Source of the DNA: Mesodorylaimus sp. YZB2_4
Taxonomy: Eukaryota; Nematoda; Enoplea; Dorylaimida; Dorylaimidae
DNA length: 64,000 nt
Reading direction: 5' to 3'
Assembly: GCA_030248295.1 (NCBI GenBank)
Contig: JASANH010001367.1
Location: 186,001 to 250,000, forward strand
Below are positions 46,237 through 59,038 of this stretch, piece by piece. The translations under genes and the position numbers were made by a program. The notes below the pieces were generated by a model that was not told the DNA's origin, searched no databases, and saw only the letters and a list, made by a program, of their open reading frames with translations. How positions within the stretch are numbered: the first letter of the stretch is position 1; the number at the start of each line of letters is the position of its first letter.

Positions 46237-46979
46237 CTAAAAAGTCAAGGACATACATTATGTACCCTCCAATGCATTGTCAGGTCGTTTTATGCAAAAC
46301 TCGACACGTTTTACAGTAATTTCAAAACCTTAGGAGACTAATAGGACGTTCGGAACTGCGCAGTACTGTACTGTACTTGTAGGCCATGCCTGGATATCTG
46401 AATGAGCTAGCCAAAATAAATTTTTGCTATACTGTATATCTCTTCCCGTATTGATTTTCTGCGAGATGCACAACATACAAGACACCAAGTTAGGGCTAAT
46501 GAGTTTGCAAAGCCCAAATCCATCCTGTGTGCCTTCATGCGTATATGATGGGCCAATATGTGAACAGTGAATTAAGCCACTTACTGTCGGACAACGATCA
46601 GCGAAAATGTCACCATCGTAAGTGGCTGACTACCTTTGCATCACGTCGTCGCATTCGTCCTCAATTGTCCAAATTCTTTATCTCGCCACGCATGATAAAA
46701 TACAGATGCAATTCACACAATAAATATATCTATGTGATCTTTTTTTCGAAAGAAGACGATCAACCACACAGCCAGACGGCCAGTCGCGCACACTGGTAAA
46801 TATAGGTTTCACTTGGTGAAATCGATCCTGTCGCGATTGTTGTCTGCTGCTGGTGGGAATTAGCCTAAAACACATGCAAGCCTGCCAGCCGTGTGACACT
46901 GACTGCTGTGTGTACGTCACTCTTTTAATGAAAAAATTCGGGCTGTTATGGATTGAAAAAATTGAAAAATCAAAACAAA
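46237..46979. promoter_or_regulatory. Divergent region, TIGAR-like / M6PR-like
   Basis: Must contain the missing first exon(s) of the TIGAR-like gene and both promoters. I searched the minus strand for a codon string for RHG in a plausible context and found no convincing exon. Confidence 0.35.
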
Positions 46980-48495
46980 ATGGGAAATCGGGTTTATTTC
47001 GACCGAACAACGGGGCAACTTCTTCGAAATTTAGCTTTTGGTGTCTTTATGCTTTTATTGGCGACGATAAAATCCGATGCTAAATGTGCTGATTTGAAGA
47101 TAGACTCTTTCGTCGAGCGAACTACCGACGATGATAAATATTTGAAGACAGTTTTGGAAAAATTATCAAGTGCTACTCAGTATGTTGATTTTGTGATCTA
47201 AACTCTTTCTTGTGATCTTCAACATGTGTCTATTGTGACCCATGTTTGGTAGGCGCGCTACCATACTCGGTTTTTTTTGCAGATTCCGGTCATTAGACAG
47301 TCGTTTTATATGGAGCGTTTGCGAAAAAGCGACAGCGGATGGCATATCAGATGACAAAGCTGGACTGATCGATAAGAAAAAAAAAGTAGTACTTGGGCAT
47401 TTCGACGATGTCACTGCTGGCACTCTCGGAAGTAAGGAAACGTTGGGAGAGTGTGCATCCTGGGGTACTGCTGGAAGCACTAATAAGCGAGAGAAGCAAT
47501 CCCAAGCCATGTGTGAATAAGAACATATTTGAGGACCCAGTTGCTTTTTGGCGGTGTTTTATTTTGCTGTCACTGTTTCTTTTTAGAAAGTACTTCATCG
47601 GTATACTTTCGACTCGGGAGCGGAGCAACCTGCAAAAGCAACACAAGTTATCAAACTGTGATAACCGTCGTTTGTGATCGTGGAAAGCAATCGGTAAAGA
47701 GATGAGCTTTCTGGCGCTTTGATTTTCATTATCGAACCTTTCTAGGATTCTCTTCGATTTATTGGATCCGAAGACGCTTGTTTATATCCGTTTATTCTTG
47801 CCAGCACCTCGTTTTGCAATGTGACATGGCCGACAGCACCAGTGACAGCGGCACCAGCGCCAGCAACTGCACCCGCGCCACCGTCGACGACTGCAACTCC
47901 TAGTTCGTCAACAAGCAAGGCATCGCATATGAATCCATTTACGGGATTTATTCTGTTGTAGGTTTATGACATTGATAAAATTTCTTCCGTAAAGAAATCT
48001 TTCTTTAGCTTGCTCGTTTTGGCATTTGGGTATTGCGCGGTTGGCTTCTTGTACAAACGATATGTACTCGGTGCTCGAGGAGCTCAGCAAATACCCAATT
48101 ATCTATTCTGGATTCGAGTATCGCAGTCTATTCAGGTAGGCGTATTTCTATAAGGTTTCCACCCTACCTCTTCGAACAGGATTTTGTGCCAATTGCAGGA
48201 TTGCATATCGAATCGCTCGTCAAGCCGGTACACTAGCAGTTCATCGCGGACCGCGGAATATGACCGCGCCAATGCAGCCGATGTTCAATTAATGAATGAT
48301 GGAGAGGATTTCAAATATGATCAACCACCTTTGACCGTTGGGCCGGGCGCTGGTCAAACATCCACGTTCCGGCAGCAACAGCTAAATGTTGCGTCAACTG
48401 CGAACACGCCATCGATGAATGCCCAACGTCAGCAACAGCAGCAACCCCTTTTGCTGCCACCTGACGACGCTGACGAACGACTGCTTCAGGTGTGA
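46980..48495 (+). CDS. M6PR: Cation-dependent mannose-6-phosphate receptor homologue
   Basis: Six exons (46980-47179, 47283-47431, 47587-47693, 47746-47957, 48009-48135, 48199-48495) give 363 residues. A signal peptide (NLAFGVFMLLLATIKSDA) leads to an MRH/P-type lectin domain: KCADLKIDSF, FIWSVCEKA, KKKVVLGHFDD, SGATCKSNTSYQTVITVVCDRG, DACLYPFILASTSFC. An Ala/Pro/Thr-rich stalk precedes one transmembrane helix (GFILFLLVLAFGYCAVGFLY) and RYVLGARGAQQIPNYLFW, matching the vertebrate receptor. The cytoplasmic tail is longer than in vertebrates and ends DDADERLLQV, an acidic dileucine motif of the GGA-binding type. Expected role: sorting receptor cycling between Golgi and endosomes. The Arg of the usual GRL pocket motif is His here and the pocket Glu seems lost, so mannose-6-phosphate binding is doubtful. 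Confidence 0.85.
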
Positions 48496-49923
48496 AGCAT
48501 AAAGGGAGAAATGGTGAAAGAAAATGCACGAATATAGTAGCAGCTGCTCCTATTGGGCTTTATGTCTTCAATCTCGAGTGTGGGCGCCAAAACATATTGA
48601 AACTGGTAGGTGGGTAGGCTTCACGACTCGGATGTGTCTTCTCCTTTGTTTTCCCTGTAATCTTTGTACGGAACTTGTATGTTTGCGATACTTTGGAATA
48701 TGCCCTATGTATAGATTTGTAGCCGTGCCATGCCTTTGGGGCGGCTTTAGTGTACGTTGGACTTGGGTGTACCACAAAGGCGCCTATGCCAAATTTAGTC
48801 TGCGCATGATACGAAACTATGTTCGGTGTATATGGGACGTGTGATAGGAAATGTGTTCCTGCGGAAGGGTGGGCTGTGGTAATGTGTTGGAATTGGTTTG
48901 AGAGTGGGTGTGCAATGGACTGGGTTTCTACGTAGTGCATGTCACGTGTTTTTTGACCAGTACTTCTCGTGAGTCGTGTTTGCCTGAGCGGATGCGAGGA
49001 ATGGCGATTGCGTATTCCCTGCCCGTGTGACGCAGGCCACAATGCATTCCTATTTAGCGCTTGCCGTCACGTCCGATCATAGCGTAATCATTCAGCTAGG
49101 TATTGGCTCATGCCATTGAGGCGCTGATGGAGCGCCAAAGGAGGTGCGGAAAGTGGTCCCATTATTGACCGCCTTCCGCCTTGGCGGCTCTTTCGAATGC
49201 GAGAAGCCAATGTGGATGGGATAGGGTAAGTGTCACTGCTGGCTAGGTACGGTCGTAGGGGTGTACCTAATTAACCTTTGTCCCGGTAGTGCGTAATGGG
49301 ATTACGTGGCGATGGCAGTCCGGGCCAAACAAAGGCGTGCCACAATCTTCTCAATTAGCATACGTGTCCAGGATAATGGACGAACTGGAGGGGAGCGTGT
49401 TCAGTGTCCCCTTTCCGCCAGCGCGGCCTTATTTGCACGGTTGATGCTGATTAGGATGCTAGACTCATCGGGACGTCTCGGAGCAAGTTCCGCTCCGTGC
49501 CGTCTTATCCGCCCACCTCGAGCTCGTAGACGCTGCGAGCAAGAATCTCGACATAAATTTCATCGAGCCCGAGCCGCAGCCCCAGGGCGAGTTGGCTAGT
49601 GAAACGAGTATAATCTTGGCCAGTATGAGCATGGTCACTTTTTTTAGTTATTTATGAAACGAAATTGATCGAGTCGCATGAGTGAGCTCGGGGAAGCCTT
49701 GAAGGGAAAGGAGAATGTGGGTGTAGTCGCGAAATCGAGCAGCCTTGTCCGTCTTTGAGTCGAGTAGGCTTGAAGTAGAATAATGTAATCCCTCAGCCAT
49801 CCGCCTGTCCCTTTTGTAAAGTTGTCAGGAATGAAAGACTAACCGCCTCCTCGCCCGACCTGTCCTCAGCCAAGAAAACATCATCAACAGCCACCGCCGT
49901 CTTCAAGGTGCGCTTATTAGAGG
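48496..49923. other. Intergenic, M6PR-like to GPCR
   Basis: 1.4 kb holding the 3' end of the M6PR-like gene and the promoter of the GPCR gene. Open frames at 48560-49042 and 49306-49599 match no family. No RNA gene was recognised. Confidence 0.35.
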
Positions 49924-51284
49924 ATGAACCATACTTCTAGCCTAATCCATGTTATCTCAGCCAGGCGCACGGGCGACCGAAGTGATTGTTCGGTGGTGAT
50001 CATGTTGAAGAGCGAGGACGAGTTGGCCTATTACGTCCGCATCGACAGAGTGTTCTGCGTGATCACGGGCATACTCTTCTCGGTTGGTATCATAGCCAAC
50101 ATCTGGGTCCTGCATCGGATCGTGCGTGCACTGACGGCCAGCGCCAGATCGTCCCCCTCCTCGCCCAAACACGTCTTCGTCTACTTGGGCGCACTGGCCA
50201 TTACGGACTTGTCCCTCCTGCTGAACTGTCCATTCCTCATTCACGACGTGGCCCACATGCAATGGAACTTCGGAGGATTCTTGTGCAAGTGCTTATACGG
50301 CAATGAGTCCCTGAATAAGCTTTTGTCCGGCTTCATTTTGGCCGCGCTAAGTTTCGATCAGTTGATCACAGTTCGTAAAATATTACCGCCTTCTTGGCGA
50401 ACAGTATCGGCAGCTTGGAAATTGCTTGGAGTGTTGACATTCGTGGCCACAATACTCCTCATCCCTTTGTTCATCTACACGCGCGTCATCACTTTGGTCG
50501 ACGACCAACGCGACGAGTCGGAGAACGTGACCACGCACGCTATACAGAAATGCGTATTCGCACCTCCGCCGGACATGCTGTACATGGCCAACGGGTTCAT
50601 GCTCAGCATGTTCGTATTCGGATTCTGCATACCTACATTGTGCATAGGTATCTCATACGGTACCATCCTTTATCGATTCGTCGCTTCGGGATATTTGAAA
50701 TGGGTGATCGTCAATGAGAATAGTTCGAGCCGAGCCGACGATTCAACGGCCAGCACGAGCCGAGGACGACGACGCTCGTTTAGAAACCGTCGACTGATCA
50801 CGTGGTATATTCTGCTCTTGGTGGTCATCTATTTAGCATGGTAAGTGCTTGAGTGGTGTCCCTTCGGAAGGGTAAATGCACCTTTTTCAGCTGGACCCCA
50901 TATTGGACGTCGGCAGTGCGCGTCAGTTTTGCTCCCCAATACTTTCACGATCCTCAGCAGTACAACCACTTGGCAATCACTTACGCCCTCCTCTACATCC
51001 ACTTGCTCCCGTACCTGAACGCAGTGCTGAATGCATTCGCCTACGGATGCATGATCAGTTTCTCCACCTCGGACAAGAGGACGAGAAGGGCACGACGGTA
51101 CGAAGTGAACAGGGACACGGCTGCTACCCAAGCACCCTTGGCATCCCGCACCCAAGTGGCGACACGGTTCAGCATTGGAGAAACATGGTCATTCGACTCA
51201 GCTCTGATCAACAAGAAGAAAACAACATCGATAAGTCGAAAATGGCCTTCTTCTATAGAAGTTGGCAAAACGCCCATTCGCTGA
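49924..51284 (+). CDS. Rhodopsin-family (class A) GPCR, altered microswitches
   Basis: Two exons (49924-50840, 50891-51284) give 436 residues. Seven hydrophobic helices are visible: VFCVITGILFSVGIIANIWV, VFVYLGALAITDLSLLLNCP, LLSGFILAALSF, LLGVLTFVATILLIPLFIYT, GFMLSMFVFGFCIPTLCIGI, WYILLLVVIYLAWCWTPYW and HLAITYALLYIHLLPYLNAV. Conserved marks include the TM2 Asp in AITDLSLL, a Cys before TM3 (GGFLCKC) with a partner in KCVFAPP, and CWTP in TM6. The DRY box reads DQL and TM7 NPxxY reads NAFAY. Extracellular NES and NVT glycosylation sites are present. A peptide receptor is most likely by overall shape, but the ligand is not inferable. The methionine at codon 27 is an alternative start. Confidence 0.87.
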
Positions 51285-52316
51285 CGATGAGACGGAGTGC
51301 GGCCACAAAGGGGTCGGACCATGCATGCCTCTGTTTTGTATTTGACACTTTGCTGTGTCTCAAATGTGAAACAGCGGTGGTGCCACACAAGATGTACCGA
51401 TGGTTCGCTTGACCAGATGCATTGCATAGAGACACCTTCTTCGCGAGGGTGCAAGTGTCAAAAATAGTTCGCACAAGAATGCATTGCGCAATGCTGTAGA
51501 CATCATACATGAATGGGGGGGCACTCTGACAAACTCGGTTTACAAAGTATGGGCCGATGAGAAAACTTGGACAGCATTGACTAGTCAAAGGCTGCTCAAC
51601 ATATCTTATGGCAAGGAATGTTGCACGTATTCCCACATGCGCTTTTCCCACAACCAGCCGGTCCTTTGTTGGAATTTTTATAACATTAAGACAATTGGCA
51701 TGAGGTGAAAATGTTGTCTTTCAACAAACCTTGAACAAAACTTCGAGCAAAAACCACGTACGCTAGAAAAAAATCGGACTGGCTAGGCTGCACGAAGCCC
51801 ACGAATGAATGATTTGACTATAGTCAATTTCCCTTTTGCCGCATTCGGTTGGTAACTCTGGGTCACATCTTCTTTGTTGCGACGAATGACTCATCGACAA
51901 GTCGTTGCAGCGGACAAGAACTTTGAAAAATTCTTCAACCAAGAAGGCCATGGGCTCTTGTTAGAGAAGGGTTAGACTGTACAGAATAGCATTGGAATTG
52001 GATTAATTTTTGAAGGCTCGTTATATCGTTCATAGAGCAGCCGAAAGGTTTTCGAGCATGCTCTCGCACTAAAGGAAAAAACAGCGGCGAATCTGGAAGC
52101 CAACCATTTTAATTGATGGGCCACTAACTGACCGACAGGCCACAAATCTCACGTTCTCACGCTCACTGGTCAGACTGGCAGAGACGTATGGTTTTGCTTT
52201 GTCTGACCTTAGAATAGGCACTTTACGAAACACCCGAAAGCTTATCGTTGCTGGCAGTCAGTTTAGTTTCGGAGTCTGCGTGCGTCGAGGGTGGTCAATT
52301 CGTGTAAAGAAGTTAG
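51285..52316. other. Intergenic, GPCR to PP1-like pseudogene
   Basis: About 1 kb with no recognised gene; the open frames on both strands are short and match nothing. Confidence 0.35.
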
Positions 52317-53299
52317 ATGTCACGTGACCCAAAACCTCGCGGTCAGTCATCGCCAATCGGGCCTGTGGAACAGCTGCAGTCGATACTCGATCGTCTTGTG
52401 GAGCCGAGAAAGCTCAAAGAAAGTCCGCTGTTGGAGTCCGAGATCAAATTCCTGCTCGGTTCGGTCAAGAAGCAGCTGAAGGCGACCAAGTCGGCCTTGA
52501 TCGATGTTTCGGGCCCCATCAACATCTGCGGCGACACGCACGGCCAGTACCGAGATGTTCTGCGAATCTTCCACCTCTGCAAATGGCCACCAGTGGCGAA
52601 GTACCTGTTTCTTGGTAAGTGCGTTTTCTGTGTTTTTATGAGGAGGGAGGCCAGAGGTGGGTCTTTTTCAGGAGACTACGTGGATCGAGGACGGCGCAGT
52701 GTCGAAGTCATGTGCCTGCTGTTTGCCCTGAAGCTGACGTTCCCGCGCCACGTCTACCTGCTGCGAGGCAACCACGAGGCCCGAGAGATCAACAAGTTCT
52801 ACGGGTTCCACGAAGAAGTGAAACAGCGATACAGCGAGCAGCTCTGGCGGGACTTCAACGTAAGTTGCCACGCTCTTCTCATTCTGAGCTGATGCGAACT
52901 GACTTCAGGAGGTGTTCACGTGGATGCCATTGGTGAGAGCCTCTACATTGGGTTATGAATTCGGCGAGAAGCAAGTGGCCGACTTCCTCAAGAAACATTG
53001 TTTGAAACTGACTGTACGGGCTCATCAGGTAAAGAACGTCACGCATTGCCCCCGTTTCGCGCTTCCTCACCGCAATCTCTTTCAGGTCTTCAAGGAGGGC
53101 TACAAATTTCGGCCGAAATATGAATTGTCTGGCCGTCTTCAGTGGACCAAACTACGGAGGAAAGTTCCACAACGGCGCAGCCATCTTGGTCGTCGACCAT
53201 ATCATGTCGGTGAAGGTTCTGGCCCCGTCCAACAGGCAAGAAAACAAGGCGCCCGAAAGCAGAGTTGTGATCACCATAGCTGTATGCCTGCTCCCATGA
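52317..53299 (+). pseudogene. PP1-like Ser/Thr phosphatase, deleted and frameshifted
   Basis: Clear homology to the PP1/PPP catalytic subunit, in four pieces: 52317-52614, 52672-52859, 52909-53028, 53086-53299. Present motifs: INICGDTHGQYRDVL, GDYVDRGRRSVEV, LLRGNHEAREINKFYGF, LTVRAHQ and, in a different frame, VFSGPNYGGKFHNGAA with a complete C-terminus. About 55 residues between FTWMPL and YEFGEKQV are missing, including the metal-binding HGGLSP motif. After GYKFRPKY near base 53122 the frame shifts by one base before the C-terminal part. A phosphatase lacking that His should be inactive. Alternatives are an assembly error or an unusual gene. The remaining motifs are well preserved, so decay would be recent. 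Confidence 0.7.
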
Positions 53300-54161
53300 T
53301 GGTTCGTGATCGTTGTCGTGTGATGTGCGGGCATGAGGTAAACTACGCGCAAATCCAGGCACAACTTGATCGAAGATGGTAGGACAAGAAAGTTGCTGGT
53401 CCCCTTAATCGGTAACAGCTGCTTTGAATACGAAACAAAACATCACCTCGAAACACTTCTGATTGTTGATCATCCCGAGATCGCTCTTGCGGCTTGAGAT
53501 GCCCCCTCAAAGTTCTTGAGCAGCCTCTGGCACTATTAGTGTTCGAAGTATCAGTGCTCCCTTCTTACCTGGCATGACTTTTTACTGGCTCAAAAATGTC
53601 AAGGCCAATCACAAACACGAAAGCGCCTTCAGTCCGCCTTCAATACGATCTCACGATCAGTCCAGGATACCTGCGCACGACCAGGCACAACATGTGACCA
53701 TCTACAGTCTGCACTGTCCGTAGCCAAGTGGTCATAATCTCGAAAGCGAATATTCGAAGAACAACGCACAAAAGAACGAGGCTCGGAACACTGGTTCAAT
53801 CTTGCCTAAAACCGGAATGTGCTCCCAAAGAAATCGGAAATGGTGTGCACGCATTCACACAGTTCAGAGTGCCCATAAAAACTATGATAAACATACGCAA
53901 AACAGGGAAGACACGAACGTGTCGACCAACACAAACTCATCATGGACACCAATTCACGCAACGATCCACAGTTAAATACGAAAAATAGAACTTTCAAAAA
54001 CAAAAAACAAGTAAGTAGCGGCTCATAAGTTCAACACGGCCCACAGGAGCGTACTGAGAATAGTCTAAGCCCGCTTTTTGCTTACACGCCCTTTAAAAAA
54101 AACAAAGTGGTCCGAAATGGCCGTCGCAATAAATATGCACTCGTAACCCTCATGACATAAC
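53300..54161. other. Convergent intergenic region, PP1-like / GLG1
   Basis: Between the 3' ends of two facing genes. A plus-strand open frame at 53728-53988 has no family match. Confidence 0.35.
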
Positions 54162-57100
54162 TTATCTGTTCTTCAATTCTCGTCTGACACGACGAGTCAC
54201 ACGTCCACAACACAGGCCGATGGCGAAAATGACCAGGACGATGACAAGCAAGATCGTAGCCAGTGTGTTCCTTACGGGCGAATCGTACAGGGCTTGCACA
54301 ACGTTGCCGAGCTCGCCGGGGATGTTTATAGGGATGTTGTCCTGAAACCAGGCACCTGCTGACGTCTCTTCCCAACCCAAACATACCAAAGCACTTACCG
54401 ACTTCACATGACGCCATAATGCTTCCCGGTCCAACAGCTTTGCGTGACACTGTTGCGTCAATCGAACGTTTGTGCTCTTTGTCGCATCCAGAAGGCATTT
54501 TAGAACTGCAATGACCCTTCATTCAGCCCAGTCCCAAGTACTCAGCACACCGGCTTACGTTTTCCATCTCCCGCCTTCACATCGTCGCAATAATGCTGTA
54601 AATCCGCCGCGCATGCTGCGTTCAGTTCCGGATCCAAATGGATATCGGCCAGCTCCTCGTTGATTTTCCTGGCTAGCTCCTAAAAAGGCTAATCTGTACA
54701 CAGCCCTGAGACAAATCAATTCGGCAACGTCTTACTATTTTGCAATCGGCCTTCGCGATTGTGCCCTTCTTGTAATTCACTTTCATGCATTCCAAAATGC
54801 TTTGGTGGTCCTCCTTGGCCATCAATTGCTGACTGCACTTGCTCATAATTTCGTCCTTGCAACTTCGATAGAACGGTGGGTCCAAACTAGGATCTACTTC
54901 CGAGTCATAAATGATACGACGCACTTCGACTTGACATCCGGCTGATATGATTACCTACAAGAAATCTATATCGTACAACAGACATAACGAGATGAAGCTA
55001 TTACGCACCCCTTTCTGATGAGCCGTAACGTGACGACGAAGACACCCGACCACAACACCTTGCGCCTCTTCATCCGGAGATTTCTTGATCTGATTCATCT
55101 CGTCCTTACATACGCTCTGCAATTCCTCTGCGCAAGCCCTCGCCAACGTGGGCTGCAAGCGGATGTCTAAAACAAGCTTCCTTTCATCATTTACTAACCT
55201 TTGACTTTGAGGGCACGACACCCTCACCATAAAACTTTCAGTAAGCCCGCATAAGCATCTGCCCCATACTCACCAGCAGCTTGTTCGACCTTCCGCTTTC
55301 GTACAAGATCCAAGCATTCAAAAGATTTCTGTACTCCATCTCGTTCCAACTTCGTCTTCAAACAATGCAGCACACGTTCAGGGCGCTCGTTAGCGCAAAG
55401 AGAGCGAATTTCATCCGCGCAAACACGATTCAATGTCAGATCGAAACTATTATCTTGAAATTCCAATTTCTAAAATGAAACCAATGAGCCAGTTGTAGCA
55501 CTTAAGTAAATTCTTGGTTACCTCTTTTTTAAAAACATATTTTCGACATCTCGGTTCCAATTCTTGTTTCCTTTCGCGCAAGCACTCGAAAGCTTGAGCT
55601 GCCGTCTCCGCCTTGTCGCAGTACTGCTTGATATCGCTTTTGCAGCTGTCCACCAATTTTGGATCGCCCAGTTGAGTTTCCACCTGATAAAAACACCAGC
55701 CATCATTAAAGGTCAACATTCTAGCCAAAACATACTCACCGTTTCCAAACTAAAGTACTCGGCTCGCAATTGCTTCCGGCATTCCTTGGCTATCTGATCC
55801 CGCTCGTTCAACAGCGAATGCTTGACCACGATCTCGCTCAAGCATCCCACAATGCTCGCTCTGGAATCCCAAATGGTATTACTCTTTCCAAACCACCAAG
55901 TCAGCTTACTTGTCAGCTGCTTCATTATTTTTCAGACAATATTTTTCGATATCCGTTTTACACGCTTGCCGGAACTTGTACGTAAATTTATAGTCTTTCA
56001 ACGAAATTAACTCGTAATGATTGACGAAAGTTCGACATTTGCTGTTCATGGCTGGCACCCCCTTATTCTTCAATAAGCATTCCAAAATGTCGCCTTTATC
56101 GATTACTTTATCCAACGAGTCCTAAATACCAAATCACTCACTTTTAGATTCTATGAAAACAAGTGACTGGTCACTCCACTCACCTTGCAATGCTGTTCCA
56201 AAACAGGGCCGCACGCACGCATCAAGGCGTGATCCAAACGAGTATCCATGCTTTCTTGCTCAGTGAATTCTTGCACCGCTTTCTTGCACTCTTTTGTTAA
56301 ATCATTCAAGCTTTCTTGCAAGCATCGCATTTCCTAGAATACACAAAAAAATATCGGAACGGGAATGCACGGCTCTTGAAAACCCTTACTTCGCCGTGTC
56401 CAGTCTTTTGGGAACATTTTTCTGCCAAATCTTGTAGACACACATCCTCGATTTGGGGCAACAAGTTGACACTGATCGATCGTTCTCTCATAACTCGCTG
56501 TACTTCCTTTGAGCATTTAGGGCTCGGCTAAATAAGACTGTCACGTTGCAATACACATCCGCATTCCTTTGCACGTCACAGCGACTCACCCTGTTCGTTT
56601 CGTCATCGTCGTATAAATGTCGATACAGACACGTCATGACCAGATAACCACGCTCGGCTCCTGGTTCTAACGGCTTCGCCTGTGGTGGCTGGTTAGGGTC
56701 GACGGGCGGTGGCGGTACGACAGCTTTGTCCGCATTGACCCACGGACCACTATCGCCACATTTCGACGCTGCGTCTTCCTTGCATGCGTGGAATAATTGG
56801 GGATCCAATCTGTAATATCAATTCAAGAAAAACGGAACAGAAACTCACGATCACTCACTTGTAATCACGTGCCAAGAAATACTGCACTTCCAACAATCGA
56901 TTTTCGCAATCCTCGGTCATCAAGGGTGATTCCACGTTCATCATTAAACACGACAATACGCTGAAACATCCCAAAGTCACGTCCTCTCATATCTTTCCAA
57001 TCGTAACACAAGACTTACTCCGATTGAGATGTGGCCTGCTTTTGACAAACCGAATCGATCAATGCTCTGCAGTCCGAGTACAGGACACGATCGACCCGAT

Positions 57101-59038
57101 AATCTTGACCAACATTGGCAACTTGCATTAATCGAGTGATCTAAAAAAATACCTCGTCAAAACGTGGAAAAATAATAAAAGAATCTACAATACTTACCGC
57201 TTGCTTGCAAGGCGCGTTCATGCTTGAGCTGGATCTTCGAACATGACTCATAAGACAATGCAATGTCTTGCCCCCATCTTCCAATTTGTCACCGCAGAAC
57301 TTAGCGATGTCATCCGAGCAGGTCAACACCACTTCCGGGTCCATACGATAATCAGACATGAGCAATCGACGATGTTCGAAAATTTGAGTTTGACATTGAG
57401 GACTGAATCGATTAGTTTCTGGAAAAACGAGTCAAAAAATGAATATCTTTAAATTCAAGCCAATAGACTTACCTTTTCTGCCAGCATCTTCCAAGCATAA
57501 GATCAAGTAGGACAAGTACATGTGCTCAGGTGGTGGTGGTAATTTAGGGTCGGTCGGTTTGAAATCGCAATTGTACTGTTGCATTTCTTGTTTACACCCG
57601 TTCAATAACTGTTTCGACAGCTTGTAGTCCTTTCCCATCAGTTGCAAGCGGACGTCCAACGTGCTTTGGCACTGAAATGAAATGGCACTCTGACTGATCA
57701 TATTAGCTGGAAGCAAAATGTCTTACCTCCCTGCTCATTTCATTTTGATATCTGTGTTCCGCCAAACATTGGAATACTCGTCCTTCGCCCGCCGTCACTC
57801 CACTGCAAAATCGTTCTCGATCAGTACGACAGGCGAAAAATAAAGGTCGGTCCAAATGGAAATCATCAGCTTGCAATTCAGCGATACGAATGATTTCGTG
57901 ACGACATGTAGGATTCAATTCTTGATCGCCTTTGCCACTTTCGATCAATTTACGAATCAAGCAATCCAAGGTTGCGCCTTGCGAGTGCGGGATCTACAAA
58001 AATGGTGTGTCCTATCTATCCAATCCACAAGCACAACAAACAAGCTTACCCTGGGTGGCGGCTGCTGCGGTTGCTGCTGTTGCGGTCCTCCCTGCAGTTG
58101 CGCCTGTTGTTGCTCCGCTGCAACTGGACTGAATCGATCGTCCTCCAACTGACCACAACTGAGCTTGCGAACGTCCTCACGACAAGCCGTCACAAATGGA
58201 CCGACCAATCGGAAGTCCGTGAATATAACGGTTTGCATGCGGGTCAAGAACGATTTGCAGTGACCATTGGTCATCGATTCTTTCAGATCGCTTAGACAAC
58301 TGATCATATGGCCACTCTGGTTCGTCACTTTCCCACATTCACTGGCCTAAAATGGAAAGCTGCAGTATTGGTATTCAGCAATAGTTGCCTATGATTCCTC
58401 TCAAACCATCAATCTAACAAACACTTACATCTAAATATTCCTTGCAAAATTCTTCAGCCGCTTTTTTAAATCTTTCATCTTGCGTCAAATTGACTTTAAA
58501 CTCCCACAGAAGCTAAAAAAAACAAATTTTATTCTCAATGACGCAGCAAAAATCAATGACTCACGTGTTGGCACGGTTCATTCAACGAATCATCTCTTTC
58601 TCCAATGTCCTGCAAACATTGCAGAATGGCCACATCGCTTTGTCGTGGAATTTTCGAACAATATTTGGCAATATCTTGGGCGCATTCCAAGCGATCAGCC
58701 AAATGATCGCCAGCTGCCGATTGCGCTGGTGGACGACGTTCCCTCTGCAATGCCCCTCCTTTTAAATCCGATGATGGTGGAAGACGAGGATTGGGTTGCT
58801 GCTGGTCAACGGGATTTTGTCGTTGCTGATGACCTTGCTCCGAATCGGGCGCCCCTCGTCGATTCGATAAAACTTCATTGGCATCTTTCTGTTTCAATTC
58901 ATTATTCAAACTCAGTTTTTGTCCAACTTTTGCTGCTTTTGGTAATTCTCCAACTCCATCGTTTTGAATCACTTGGCTTTTAATTTTTGAAATTGAAAAC
59001 AAGAAAACAATTAAAATATTCCATTTCATAAACATCAT
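54162..59038 (-). CDS. GLG1: Golgi apparatus protein 1 (MG160 / ESL-1 / CFR)
   Basis: Large type I Golgi membrane protein with a chain of cysteine-rich repeats, each roughly C-x2/3-D/E-x2-x-C then a C-L pair (for example CAQDIAKYC, CREDVRKLSC, CSDDIAKFC, CKTDIEKYC, CKSDIKQYC, CADEIRSLC). Exons: 58565-59038, 58429-58512, 58050-58346, 57727-57993, 57473-57671, 57198-57418, 57019-57140, 56859-56960, 56590-56809, 56390-56527, 56184-56333, 55910-56121, 55740-55860, 55522-55683, 55274-55469, 55009-55166, 54736-54954, 54559-54679, 54399-54505, 54162-54341; 1249 residues. It has a signal peptide (ILIVFLFSISKIKS), a Gln-rich N-terminal spacer, a C-terminal membrane helix (TLATILLVIVLVIFAIGLCC) and a short basic tail RRELKNR. 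The vertebrate protein binds FGFs and TGF-beta precursor in the Golgi and is of similar size. Gln/Pro-rich inserts lie inside two repeats. Confidence 0.94.

Noticed and set aside
46381-46400. Minus-strand codons for RHG that might be the first TIGAR exon
   Set aside because: The frame has a stop just upstream and no hydrophobic strand before RHG, so it is not a credible exon.
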